A DNA stretch of 64,000 nt from Burkholderia thailandensis E264. GTDB taxonomy: Bacteria > Pseudomonadota > Gammaproteobacteria > Burkholderiales > Burkholderiaceae. Below are positions 20,258 to 29,490 of the stretch, piece after piece. The position numbers were made by a program, and so were the translations under genes. The stretch's first letter is position 1; every line of letters begins with the position of its first letter. The notes under the pieces were generated by a model, which saw only the letters and a program-made list of their open reading frames with translations, ran no database searches and was not told the origin of the DNA. The DNA lies in NCBI RefSeq assembly GCF_000012365.1, contig NC_007650.1, forward strand, positions 1,116,001 to 1,180,000, in the 5' to 3' direction.

Positions 20258-23200
20258 TTACTTCCACTGATAGAGCATGCCTGCGCCGATCACCTTCTGA
20301 TTGCCGGAGAAGCCGCCGTTGATCGACGCCTTCAGGTTCTCGGTGATGCGCGCCTGCATGCCGACCGCGATCGCCTTCTGGCCGAGGAATGACGACGTGC
20401 CGACGCCCATCGCGAAGTTCGAGTCGCGGTCCATGTGCGGAATCGACGCCATCGCCGCGACCGCCGCGATCCCCTGGCGGGCCATCGTGTCGGTCTGCTG
20501 CAGTTGCTGCTGCGTCTGGTTCAGCTGCGAGCCGAGATTGTTGATCTGCGTTTGCTGGTTCGACAGCGATTGCGTCATCGAAGTCGACACGGCATTGAGC
20601 TGATTGACGTTGACCGCGTCGGTGCCTTCGGTGCCGGCCGCGACGTTCGTGATCTGGCGTTGCTGCGTGTCGCTGCCGACCGACACGACGTTCGAGCGGC
20701 CGCCGTCGGTCGAGCCCGAGCCGATCGCGACCGAGTTCGAGCCGGCCGTGACCGACGGCGTGGCCGCCTTCGGCGCGCTCATGTCGGCGGCGACGCCGGT
20801 GCTCGCGGGCAGCGACTGGATCACGTTGTTCGTGATCGACGTCGACAGCGACGTGATCTGCGTGTTGATGTTGGTCACGCTCGTCGACAGCGACGCGACG
20901 GTGCTGTTGGTCGAGGACAGGCCGGTGGACAGCGAGCCGATGCCGGTTGAGGTGGACGTGGACAGCGACGCGACGGTGCTGTTGGTCGAGGACAGGCCGG
21001 TGGACAGCGAGCCGATGCTGGTCGAGGTCGACGTGGACAGCGACGCGAGATTGCTGTTGGTCGAGGACAGGCCGGTGGACAGCGAACCGATGGCGGTCGA
21101 AGTCGACGTGGACAGCGACGCGAGATTGCTGTTCGTCGTGTTCAGGCCGGTCGACAGCGACGCGACGTTGCTGTTGGTCGCATAGAGCTGGCTGCCGTTG
21201 ACGGCGTCGGTGCTGGTCGCGGAGATGCGGCCGGCGGCGACGTTCGTGACCTGGCGTTCCGCGCCCGGCGCGCCGACGCTGAACACGCCGACGGGCGCGC
21301 TGCCCGCGAAGCCGCCGAACGTGAGGCCGCCGACGGTCGCCGACGCGACGGGCACGGCCGCCGACGTCGTCGCGCCGTTGCCGATCGCGACCGAGTTGTC
21401 GATGTTCGCGACCGCGTTCGGGCCGATCGCGACGCTGTTCGCGCCGGTCGCGACGCTGTCCGGATCGGTCGAGTTCGCGTGGAAGTACTTGATCCCGTTC
21501 GCGTTGATGCTGTCGATCGCGGAGCCGACGCTGGTGTTGGCGGTGGTCGTGCCGTTCGCGTTGTAAGTCGTGTACGACGGCGCGGAGATCGTGCCGGTGG
21601 CCGGATCGTACGTCGCGCCGCCGCCGAGCGCCGCGGCGGTGCTGTTGCCGAGGTTCGTCGTGTTCGTCGTGATCGAGCTGATGCTGGTGGACAGCGAGCC
21701 GATGCCGGTCGAAGTCGACGTGGACAGCGACGCGACGGTGCTGTTGGTCGAGGACAGGCCGGTGGACAGCGAGCCGATGCCGGTCGAGGTGGAAGTCGAC
21801 AGCGAAGCGAGATTGCTGTTGGTCGAGGACAGGCCGGTGGACAGCGAGCCGATGCCGGTCGAGGTGGACGTGGACAGCGACGCGACGGTGCTGTTGGTCG
21901 AGGACAGGCCGGTGGACAGCGAGCCGATGCCGGTCGAGGTGGAAGTCGACAGCGAAGCGATCGAGCTATTCGCCGAGCTCAGGCCGGTCGAGGTGGACGT
22001 GGACAGCGACGCAACGGTGCTGTTGGTCGTGGACAGGCCGGTCGAGAGCGAGCCGATACCGGTCGACGTGGAAGTCGAGAGCGAAGCGATCGAGCTATTC
22101 GCCGAGCTCAGACCGGTCGAGGTCGACGTGGACAGCGACGCAACGGTGCTGTTGGTCGTGGACAGGCCGGTCGAGAGCGAGCCGATACCGGTCGACGTGG
22201 AAGTCGACAGCGAGGCGATCGAGCTATTCGCCGAGCTCAGGCCAGTTGAGGTCGACGTGGAGAGCGACGCGACAGTGCTATCGGTCGTGGAGAGCCCCGT
22301 CGAGAGCGAGCCGATACCGGTCGACGTGGAAGTCGAGAGCGAGGCAATCGAGCTGTTGGCCGAGCTCAGGCCGGTCGAGGTCGACGTGGAGAGCGACGCG
22401 ACAGTGCTATCGGTCGTGGAGAGACCCGTCGACAACGAGCCGATGCCGGTCGAGGTGGAAGTCGACAGCGAAGCGATCGAGCTATTCGCCGAGCTCAGGC
22501 CTGTCGAGGTGGACGTGGACAGCGACGCAACGGTGCTGTTGGTCGTGGACAGGCCGGTCGAGAGCGAGCCGATACCGGTCGACGTGGAAGTCGAGAGCGA
22601 GGCAATCGAGCTGTTGGCCGAGCTCAGGCCGGTCGAGGTCGACGTGGAGAGCGACGCGACAGTGCTATCGGTCGTGGAGAGACCCGTCGACAACGAGCCG
22701 ATGCCGGTCGAGGTGGAAGTCGACAGCGAAGCGATCGAGCTATTCGCCGAGCTCAGGCCGGTCGAGGTCGACGTGGAGAGCGACGCGACAGTGCTATCGG
22801 TCGTGGAGAGCCCCGTCGAGAGCGAGCCGATACCGGTCGACGTGGAAGTCGACAGCGAGGCGATCGAGCTATTCGCCGAGCTCAGGCCAGTTGAGGTCGA
22901 CGTGGAGAGCGACGCGACGGTGCTGTCGGTCGTGGACAGGCCGGTCGAGAGCGAGCCGATGCCGGTCGAGGTGGAAGTCGACAGCGAAGCGATCGAGCTA
23001 TTCGCCGAGCTCAGGCCAGTCGAGGTCGACGTGGACAGCGACGCGACGGTGCTATCGGTCGTGGACAGGCCCGTCGAGAGCGAGCCGATGCCGGTCGACG
23101 TGGAAGTCGACAGCGAAGCGATCGAGCTATTCGCCGAGCTCAGGCCAGTTGAGGTCGACGTGGAGAGCGACGCGACAGTGCTATCGGTCGTGGAGAGCCC

Positions 23201-26200
23201 CGTCGAGAGCGAGCCGATACCGGTCGAGGTGGAAGTCGACAGCGAAGCGATCGAGCTATTCGCCGAGCTCAGACCGGTCGAGGTCGACGTGGACAGCGAC
23301 GCAACGGTGCTGTCGGTCGTGGAGAGCCCGGTCGAGAGCGAGCCGATACCGGTCGAGGTGGAAGTCGACAGCGAGGCGATCGAGCTATTCGCCGAGCTCA
23401 GGCCGGTCGAGGTCGACGTGGAGAGCGACGCGACAGTGCTATCGGTCGTGGAGAGCCCGGTCGAGAGCGAGCCGATACCGGTCGAGGTGGAAGTCGACAG
23501 CGAGGCGATCGAGCTATTCGCCGAGCTCAGGCCAGTTGAGGTCGACGTGGAGAGCGACGCGACGGTGCTGTCGGTCGTGGACAGGCCGGTCGAGAGCGAG
23601 CCGATGCCGGTCGACGTGGAAGTCGACAGCGAAGTGATCGAGCTGTTGGCCGACGACAATCCGGTCGACAGCGACGAAATCGAGCTCGAGGCCGAGTCGA
23701 GCTTCGAAGCCACGGCGTAGAGCTGGCTGCCGTTGATCGCATCGGTGCTGTTTGCGGTGACCTGGCCCGCGGCGACGTTGGTGATCTGGCGTTCCGCGCC
23801 CGGCGCGCCGACGCTTACGACACCCGCGGGCGCGCTGCCCGCGAACGTGCCGAGCGTGGTCGAGCCGACCGTCGCGCTGCTGGTGGGAACGGCGGCGGCC
23901 GTCACCGAGTTCGCGCCGAGCGCGACCGAGTTCGCCGTGGCGGCCGTCGCGCCCGTGCCGATCGCGACGGCGTCCGTGCCCGTCGCGACGCTGTCCGGGC
24001 CCGTCGAGTTCGCGTGGAAGTACTTGATCCCGTTCGCGTTGATGCTGTCGATCGCGGAGCCGACGCTGGTGTTGGCGGTGGTCGTGCCGTTCGCGTTGTA
24101 AGTCGTGTACGACGGCGCGGAGATCGTGCCGGTGGCCGGATCGTACGTCGCGCCGCCGCCGAGCGCCGCGGCGGTGCTGTTGCCGAGATTGTTGGTCGTC
24201 GTCGCGACGGTCGACAGGCCGGTCGAGAGCGAGCCGATGCCGGTCGACGTGGAAGTCGACAGCGAAGCGATCGAGCTGTTGGCCGAGCTCAGGCCGGTCG
24301 AGGCGGACGTCGAAAGCGAAGCGACGGAGCTGTTGGTGGTCGACAGGCCGGTGGACAGCGAATTGATGCCGCTTTGCGCGGTGCTGATGCCCGACGAGGC
24401 GGAGGTCGACAGCGAGGTGAGCGAGCTGTTCGTGCTGCTGAGACCGCTGGACAGCGACGTGACGTTGCTGTTGGTGGTCGACAGGCCGGTCGAGAGCGAG
24501 CCGATGCCGGTCGACGTGGAAGTCGAAAGCGAAGCGATCGAGCTGTTGGCCGAGCTCAGGCCGGTCGAGGCGGACGTCGACAGCGAAGCGACGGAGCTGT
24601 TGGTGGTCGACAGGCCGGTGGACAGCGAATTGACGCTGCTTTGCGCGGTGCTGATGCCCGACGAGGCGGAGGTCGACAGCGAGGTGAGCGAGCTGTTCGT
24701 GCTGCTGAGACCGCTGGACAGCGACGTGACGTTGCTGTTGGTGGTCGACAGGCCGGTCGAGAGCGAGCCGATGCTGGTCGATGTGGAAGTCGACAGCGAA
24801 GCGATCGAGCTGTTGGCCGAGCTCAGGCCGGTCGAGGCGGACGTCGACAGCGAAGCGACGGAGCTGTTGGTGGTCGACAGGCCGGTGGACAGCGAATTGA
24901 CGCCGCTTTGCGCGGTGCTGATGCCCGACGAAGCGGAGGTCGACAGCGAGGTGAGCGAGCTGTTCGTGCTGCTGAGACCGCTGGACAGCGATGTGACGTT
25001 GCTGTTGGTGGTCGACAAGCCGGTCGAGAGCGAGCCGATGCCGGTCGATGTGGAAGTCGACAGCGAAGCGATCGAGCTGTTGGCCGAGCTCAGGCCGGTC
25101 GATGTGGAAGTCGACAGCGAAGCGATCGAGCTGTTGGCCGAGCTCAGGCCGGTCGAGGCGGACGTCGAAAGCGAAGCGACGGAGCTGTTGGTGGTCGACA
25201 GGCCGGTCGACAGCGAACTGATACCCGTCGACGCCGACGTCGACAGGCTCGCGATGCTGCTTGCCGTCGTGCTCATGCCGGTGCTCAGTTGCGAGACCGT
25301 CACCGCGTCCTGCGGCGCCGAGCCGTCGGCGACGTTCGTGATGCGGCGCAGGGCGGTCGCGCTGCCGACCGACACTTCGGACAGCGGCGCCGCCGTGCCC
25401 GTCAGATAGCCGGTGCCGGTGGGCGCGCTCGCGCCCGTCTTGCTGCCTTGGCCGATCGCGACGCTGTTCGCGTATGCGGCGGTGCTCGATGCGCCGATGG
25501 CGGTCGTGTTCGAGGCGGCGGCGCTGGCCTGGTAGCCGATCGCGAGCGCGTTCGTGCTGTTTGCCGCAACCGTTGCGCTGTCGCCGAGCGCGATGCCGTT
25601 CGTGCTGCTCGTGCCGACCGTCGCCGCGCGGCCGATCGCGACGCCCGACTGCGCCGCCGAGCTCGATTGGCCGCCGAGCGCGATCGAGTCCTGCGCGGTC
25701 GCCTGCGCCCCCTTCGTTGCGTTGCTGCCGATTGCGATCGCGCCTGCGCCGGATGCGATCGTCGAGTTCGCGTACGAGAGCGGCGTCGTGCCGTTGCCGC
25801 CCGCGCCGCCAATGGCAACGGAGTTCAGCGCGCTGGCGGTGCTGCCGAAGCCGAGCGCGGTCGCGGCGGTGCCGCTCGCGGTCGTTTCGAGGCCGGCCGC
25901 CGTGCCCCACAGCGCAGCCGAGCTGAGAAAGCCCATCGCGGTGCCGCCGGTGTTGGTGACTTGCGCGAACGCGCCGTAGACCGTCGCCGCGAGCTGATTG
26001 TTGCCGCTCGAGTTACAGCCGGAGACGGTCGAGTAGGTGCCCGATCCATCGACGGGGTAGGCGTTCGTATTGCCCGTCGTCGTGCGGCCGGCGGTTGCGT
26101 TGCCGCTGCTCGACGTGCAGGACTGCACCGTGAACTGGCCGAACGCGTTGACGCTGCCGGGGATCATGGTATTGGCGCTCGCGAGCGACGGGACGCCGAT

Positions 26201-26335
26201 GACCAGCGCGGCGGCGACGGCGACAGCGGCGGCCACGACCGATTTGTTCGGCTTGCCGCGAGCCGAGTCGAGTTCCGAAGCGGCGACCCACGCGCCAAGT
26301 GCTTCATTCCAGATAGAGCGGTACGAGCGATTCAT
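20258..26335 (-). CDS. Giant trimeric autotransporter adhesin (YadA family)
   Basis: This 2025-aa surface adhesin is of the type Vc secretion class. It begins MNRSYRSIWNEALGAWVAASE, an extended signal peptide region, then a hydrophobic signal ending about residue 55. YadA-like head repeats (SxAIGxxA type, e.g. GAIAIGSNATKGAQATAQDS) fill about 130-320. A very long Ser/Thr-rich stalk follows: a 89-residue repeat array (about 380-705), an interrupting head/neck module (about 745-870), 13 units of 43 residues (about 900-1460), then a second copy of the module. The C-terminus has neck TDAVNVNQLNAV, coiled coil and the membrane anchor ending GAGMLYQWK. GGAGG precedes the ATG. The stalk holds many NSS/NST sequons and STSTSTG runs. 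It heads a block with a lipoprotein and glycosyltransferase-like genes and lies under a long AT-rich upstream region. Confidence 0.95.
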   Translation of the reverse strand: MNRSYRSIWNEALGAWVAASELDSARGKPNKSVVAAAVAVAAALVIGVPSLASANTMIPGSVNAFGQFTVQSCTSSSGNATAGRTTTGNTNAYPVDGSGTYSTVSGCNSSGNNQLAATVYGAFAQVTNTGGTAMGFLSSAALWGTAAGLETTASGTAATALGFGSTASALNSVAIGGAGGNGTTPLSYANSTIASGAGAIAIGSNATKGAQATAQDSIALGGQSSSAAQSGVAIGRAATVGTSSTNGIALGDSATVAANSTNALAIGYQASAAASNTTAIGASSTAAYANSVAIGQGSKTGASAPTGTGYLTGTAAPLSEVSVGSATALRRITNVADGSAPQDAVTVSQLSTGMSTTASSIASLSTSASTGISSLSTGLSTTNSSVASLSTSASTGLSSANSSIASLSTSTSTGLSSANSSIASLSTSTSTGIGSLSTGLSTTNSNVTSLSSGLSSTNSSLTSLSTSASSGISTAQSGVNSLSTGLSTTNSSVASLSTSASTGLSSANSSIASLSTSTSTSIGSLSTGLSTTNSNVTSLSSGLSSTNSSLTSLSTSASSGISTAQSSVNSLSTGLSTTNSSVASLSTSASTGLSSANSSIASLSTSTSTGIGSLSTGLSTTNSNVTSLSSGLSSTNSSLTSLSTSASSGISTAQSGINSLSTGLSTTNSSVASLSTSASTGLSSANSSIASLSTSTSTGIGSLSTGLSTVATTTNNLGNSTAAALGGGATYDPATGTISAPSYTTYNANGTTTANTSVGSAIDSINANGIKYFHANSTGPDSVATGTDAVAIGTGATAATANSVALGANSVTAAAVPTSSATVGSTTLGTFAGSAPAGVVSVGAPGAERQITNVAAGQVTANSTDAINGSQLYAVASKLDSASSSISSLSTGLSSANSSITSLSTSTSTGIGSLSTGLSTTDSTVASLSTSTSTGLSSANSSIASLSTSTSTGIGSLSTGLSTTDSTVASLSTSTSTGLSSANSSIASLSTSTSTGIGSLSTGLSTTDSTVASLSTSTSTGLSSANSSIASLSTSTSTGIGSLSTGLSTTDSTVASLSTSTSTGLSSANSSIASLSTSTSTGIGSLSTGLSTTDSTVASLSTSTSTGLSSANSSIASLSTSTSTGIGSLSTGLSTTDSTVASLSTSTSTGLSSANSSIASLSTSTSTGIGSLSTGLSTTDSTVASLSTSTSTGLSSANSSIASLSTSTSTGIGSLSTGLSTTDSTVASLSTSTSTGLSSANSSIASLSTSTSTGIGSLSTGLSTTNSTVASLSTSTSTGLSSANSSIASLSTSTSTGIGSLSTGLSTTDSTVASLSTSTSTGLSSANSSIASLSTSTSTGIGSLSTGLSTTDSTVASLSTSTSTGLSSANSSIASLSTSTSTGIGSLSTGLSTTNSTVASLSTSTSTGLSSANSSIASLSTSTSTGIGSLSTGLSTTNSTVASLSTSTSTGLSSANSSIASLSTSTSTGIGSLSTGLSSTNSTVASLSTSTSTGIGSLSTGLSSTNSNLASLSTSTSTGIGSLSTGLSSTNSTVASLSTSTSTGIGSLSTSISSITTNTTNLGNSTAAALGGGATYDPATGTISAPSYTTYNANGTTTANTSVGSAIDSINANGIKYFHANSTDPDSVATGANSVAIGPNAVANIDNSVAIGNGATTSAAVPVASATVGGLTFGGFAGSAPVGVFSVGAPGAERQVTNVAAGRISATSTDAVNGSQLYATNSNVASLSTGLNTTNSNLASLSTSTSTAIGSLSTGLSSTNSNLASLSTSTSTSIGSLSTGLSSTNSTVASLSTSTSTGIGSLSTGLSSTNSTVASLSTSVTNINTQITSLSTSITNNVIQSLPASTGVAADMSAPKAATPSVTAGSNSVAIGSGSTDGGRSNVVSVGSDTQQRQITNVAAGTEGTDAVNVNQLNAVSTSMTQSLSNQQTQINNLGSQLNQTQQQLQQTDTMARQGIAAVAAMASIPHMDRDSNFAMGVGTSSFLGQKAIAVGMQARITENLKASINGGFSGNQKVIGAGMLYQWK
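21468..21652. repeat. 185-bp direct duplicate, copy 2 (head/neck module)
   Basis: As I read it, this is identical to 24003-24187 over 185 bp. It encodes the segment with GIKYFHANST, DSINANG and TTYNANGTTTANTSVGS. The two copies are 2.5 kb apart in the same orientation and in the same frame. Confidence 0.85.
21957..23633. repeat. 129-bp in-frame tandem array, 13 units, adhesin stalk
   Basis: The word GCGATCGAGCT or a close variant recurs at 129-bp steps from 21957 to 23505, giving 13 units (1677 bp). A degenerate 14th unit begins at 23634. Each unit codes for 43 residues: an 18-residue STSTSTGLSSANSSIASL part plus a 25-residue STSTSTGIGSLSTGLSTTDSTVASL part. Units differ by scattered silent changes and by D/N at one site. 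Expected to vary in copy number between strains. Confidence 0.9.
24003..24187. repeat. 185-bp direct duplicate, copy 1 (head/neck module)
   Basis: First coding copy (upstream in the gene) of the 185-bp module also found at 21468-21652. Confidence 0.85.
24195..25200. repeat. 267-bp tandem array, more than three units, adhesin stalk
   Basis: The word GACGTTGCTGTTGGTGGTCG marks units at 24461, 24728 and (with one change after it) 24995, an exact 267-bp step (89 residues). Partial units flank these. It encodes NSNVTSLSSGLSSTNSSL and STAQSGVNSLSTGLST segments. Outer limits are approximate. Confidence 0.8.
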
Positions 26336-27814
26336 ACGAAAACGGCCTCCGAGGGCTGCGCAACACGGTCGTGTTATTTGTCTGGCCTGATGGCCCGTGA
26401 TCGCGCTGATTAATTTGGTATGCGGAGTCTATTTGATTGGTCTTTATTGGACTTAAAAGAATTGCAAAATTAATTGTTGAAAATGGTTAAAAATATTTTG
26501 AGACAGGAATATCGAAGTTGGTTAATTTTTGTTAATTTAATAGATATTACGATTGATCTGAGGGGGCGCCCGGTCTGTCATCGGTCCGTGTAGCAAGGGG
26601 TGTGGCGAAGTGGTGGGCCGCTGGGTGTGGTAGGTGATTGATGGATGAGACTGCGGTATCACGTAAAACGTTTGCGCCGCCCACTTTTCTTTCTGTTTGT
26701 AATGTTGTTGGTTTTGATGTCGGGCGGATCGCTCTTGATGATTTGTTAATGAATTAATTGACGTATTTAATCGGTGGCTATTTTATTTTTGTGGGGATTT
26801 TCGGCGTAAGGGTGCGATGGGATTTGTTTCTTCGTCGGCGGGCCGGTTCGCGCGCTGCCGCGCGGGGCGGGCGTCTGCGGTGCGTTCCGCGAGATCCGAT
26901 CATTCGCTCATCCCGCGAGGGAAATGTTCATAAAATAGAGATGCCTTCCAAACGTCTTTCGCTCATTTACGTGTCGCCGTTATATTGTCGGTAATCATTT
27001 CCAAGCAGATGTGCTTTGTCACAATGCTTTCGTATTGCTGTCGTAGCGGAGCGGGCGGGCACAATAGCAACCGATGTAGCCAGACCTGCATGACGACGCG
27101 CGCAAGCGCATATTGCCCCGCCCAGCCGCGCGCAAACATGCCGAGCCGCACGGACGCAAAAGGACGGCAGTTCTTACCGATTCCGATGCGAGGAACGCCT
27201 CTTTTTTAACAAAACGTCAGGTCGTCGTAACGTGACTTTGCTGCGGCGGGTGCGTCGATCGGTCGCGGTGGCGTGAGCGCGACATCGTTCGATCGGGCGT
27301 CAACGTGCGCGTGGAGGCATGTCTGACGCATCCGGGCAGTCGGCGCGGACGGGTGCCGCGCGATGATCGCGGCTTCGCCGTCGGTCAGGCGATCGGCCTG
27401 GTCAGCGGAGCGGCGGCGGGTGTCGAGGGCCGGCCCGGGCGAACGGCAACGGGGCAGGCAGTGTGACGGCGATCGGAATCGGATGCGCGCGATCGGATGG
27501 CGAGCATGAAGCCGCTCGAATCCGAGGCGCGCCATTTCGGATCGACAAGATCCAGTTCGGCGTGGGGTGGCGCTCGCGGTGTGGAGCGTCGCGAACGGAA
27601 ACGCTCGTCGCGGCAACCCGGTCGCCACGCCTCCGGCGGCCTGGCGGCGCGGAGCTTGGCGGCACATCGGCACATCGGCACAGCGGGGCGGCGTGCAGCG
27701 TGCGGCTCGACGCCCGAGCGGCGAATCGTCGCGAGCGTATCGCGCGATGTCCCGCGATTCGGGGCGTGACGAATCGGCTCGCGATGTCCGTTACGGGTCG
27801 ATTGCCGCGTTGGC
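26336..27814. other. Long AT-rich intergenic region upstream of the adhesin
   Basis: About 1.5 kb without a credible gene. From about 26400 to 27030 the base composition drops sharply against the rest of the window, with many TTAAT and TTTATT runs. It then returns to high GC from about 27230. Small open frames (for example 26758-26994) have no domain, start site or codon bias. The AT-rich part directly upstream of the adhesin ATG is likely to carry its promoter and may bind H-NS-like proteins. Confidence 0.6.
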
Positions 27815-28885
27815 TCAAGCGCGCTCGTACCAGCGTTTGGTCTGGTTGACGATGCGCACCACCAGCAGCATGACGGGCACCTCGATCAGCACGCCGACGA
27901 CCGTCGCGAGCGCGGCGCCCGAATTGAAGCCGAACAGGCTGATCGCGGCCGCGACCGCCAGCTCGAAGAAGTTGGATGCGCCGATGAGCGCCGACGGGCA
28001 GGCGATATTGTGCTTCTCGCCGACCGCGCGGTTCAGCCAGTACGCGAGCGCCGAATTGAAGAACACCTGGATCAGGATCGGAACGGCGAGCAGCGCGATC
28101 ACGAGCGGTTGCTTCAGGATCGCTTCGCCCTGGAACGCGAACAGCAGCACCAGCGTGGCGAGCAGCGCAACGATGGACCAGGGGCCGATCTTCTCCAGCG
28201 CGGCGTCGAGGGCCGCCCGTCCGTTCGCGAGCAGCAGCTTGCGACAGATCTGCGCGAGGATCACCGGAATGACGATGTAAAGCGCCACCGACGTGAGCAG
28301 CGTCGCCCACGGCACCGCAATCGCGGACATGCCGAGCAGCAGGCCCACCAGCGGCGCGAACGCGATCACCATGATGCTGTCGTTCAGCGCCACCTGCGAG
28401 AGCGTGAACAGCGGATCGCCGCCCGTCAGCCGGCTCCAGACGAACACCATCGCCGTGCACGGCGCGGCGGCGAGCAGGATCAGGCCGGCGATGTAGCTGT
28501 CGAGCTGCGCCGCCGGCAGCATCGGCGCAAAGAGCTGCTTGACGAACAGCCAGCCGAGAAAGGCCATCGAGAACGGCTTGACGAGCCAGTTCACGACGAG
28601 CGTGACGCCGATCCCCCTGATGTGCCGGCGCACCTCGTGCAGCGCGCCGAAGTCGACCTTGATGAGCATTGGGATGATCATCACCCAGATCAGCAGCCCC
28701 ACGGGGAGGTTGACCTGCGCGTATTCCATTCGCCCGATGCGTTGGAACAGATCGGGGAACGCTTGGCCGAGGGCGACGCCGATGACGATGCACAGTGCGA
28801 CCCAGACGGTCAGATAGCGTTCGAAGAAGTTGATGGCGGGCTTTGCGCCGGTTTTTCCCGGCGGAGCGACGTTGGCGGAGTTCAT
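27815..28885 (-). CDS. acr3: ACR3-family arsenite efflux permease
   Basis: This inner-membrane transporter expels arsenite. It encodes 356 aa with about ten hydrophobic helices. The family signature is LILLAAAPCTAMVFVWS, with the essential cysteine in helix 4; LTGGDPLFTLSQVALND follows, then the late conserved Glu-rich helix region SNFFELAVAAAISLFG. This is the ACR3 (BASS-superfamily) type, not ArsB. It is the last gene of arsR-arsI-arsC-acr3, 76 bp after arsC. It completes reduction plus export. Confidence 0.93.
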   Translation of the reverse strand: MNSANVAPPGKTGAKPAINFFERYLTVWVALCIVIGVALGQAFPDLFQRIGRMEYAQVNLPVGLLIWVMIIPMLIKVDFGALHEVRRHIRGIGVTLVVNWLVKPFSMAFLGWLFVKQLFAPMLPAAQLDSYIAGLILLAAAPCTAMVFVWSRLTGGDPLFTLSQVALNDSIMVIAFAPLVGLLLGMSAIAVPWATLLTSVALYIVIPVILAQICRKLLLANGRAALDAALEKIGPWSIVALLATLVLLFAFQGEAILKQPLVIALLAVPILIQVFFNSALAYWLNRAVGEKHNIACPSALIGASNFFELAVAAAISLFGFNSGAALATVVGVLIEVPVMLLVVRIVNQTKRWYERA

Positions 28886-28961
28886 TGGGCGGCTCGATGG
28901 ACGGGTATCGGTTCCGGCGATGCGGGCGGCACGCGGATTCGGCGGGCCGCCATCGGAATGG

Positions 28962-29456
28962 TCAGTTTTGCGAGATGTCGGTCAGGGCCGTCTGGAGATC
29001 GGCATCGCTCATGCGATCGAGAGGCAGCATCAGCAACTGCAGCATGCGGTAGCCGATCGCCTGGCGCGTGAGCTCGAAGGCGAGCCGCTTGCCCGCGTCG
29101 CCGCCCAATGCATCCGACGGATCGGCGTAGCCCCAATGCACTTTCACGGGACTGCCGGGCCAGTACGGGCAGGTCTCCGACGCAGCACTGTCGCATACCG
29201 TGATGACGATGCGCATGACGGGTGCGCCGTCGCCGGCGAATTCATCCCAGCTCTTGCTGCGGTAGCCGGCGGCCTCGACGCCCGCGCGCGTCAGCGCGTC
29301 CAGCGCGAACGGATTGAGCCGCCCGCTCGGCGCGCTGCCGGCGCTGTACGCGCGCACGTCCTTGCCGAGCTTCGCGGCCCAATGGTTGAGCATGCCTTCG
29401 GCGAGTACGCTGCGCGCCGAATTGTGCGTGCAGAGGATCAGTATGTTCGTGGTCAT
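28962..29456 (-). CDS. arsC: Arsenate reductase, low-molecular-weight phosphatase type
   Basis: This enzyme reduces arsenate to arsenite, which Acr3 exports. It encodes 164 aa. The P-loop CTHNSARS (Cys9-x5-Arg15) gives the nucleophilic cysteine, and VCDSAASETCP supplies the downstream pair that relays electrons. This is the thioredoxin-coupled class, like Staphylococcus plasmid ArsC rather than the glutaredoxin-linked E. coli class. The start at 29456 gives MTTNILILCTHNS, the expected N-terminus; the longer open frame upstream is a shadow of arsI. A 34-bp gap separates it from arsI. Confidence 0.93.
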   Translation of the reverse strand: MTTNILILCTHNSARSVLAEGMLNHWAAKLGKDVRAYSAGSAPSGRLNPFALDALTRAGVEAAGYRSKSWDEFAGDGAPVMRIVITVCDSAASETCPYWPGSPVKVHWGYADPSDALGGDAGKRLAFELTRQAIGYRMLQLLMLPLDRMSDADLQTALTDISQN

Positions 29457-29490
29457 CGACGCAGTCCGCTTGTCGTTCGCTGGCCGACGC

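Noticed and set aside
21957..23633. Regular spaced repeats considered as a CRISPR array
   Set aside because: Units are contiguous coding repeats of 129 bp with no unique spacers, and no cas gene is present.
21570..23720. Plus-strand 716-codon frame with highly regular repeats (VEVDSEAIELFAELRP)
   Set aside because: It is the exact complement of the adhesin's repeat array. The regularity comes from the 129-bp repeats, and the adhesin has signal, head and anchor on the other strand.
26758..26994. Small plus-strand frame in the AT-rich gap
   Set aside because: No ribosome site, no domain, composition changes midway through the frame.
27206..27681. Minus-strand frames downstream of acr3
   Set aside because: Several overlapping Arg-rich frames, none with a start site or domain; typical GC noise.
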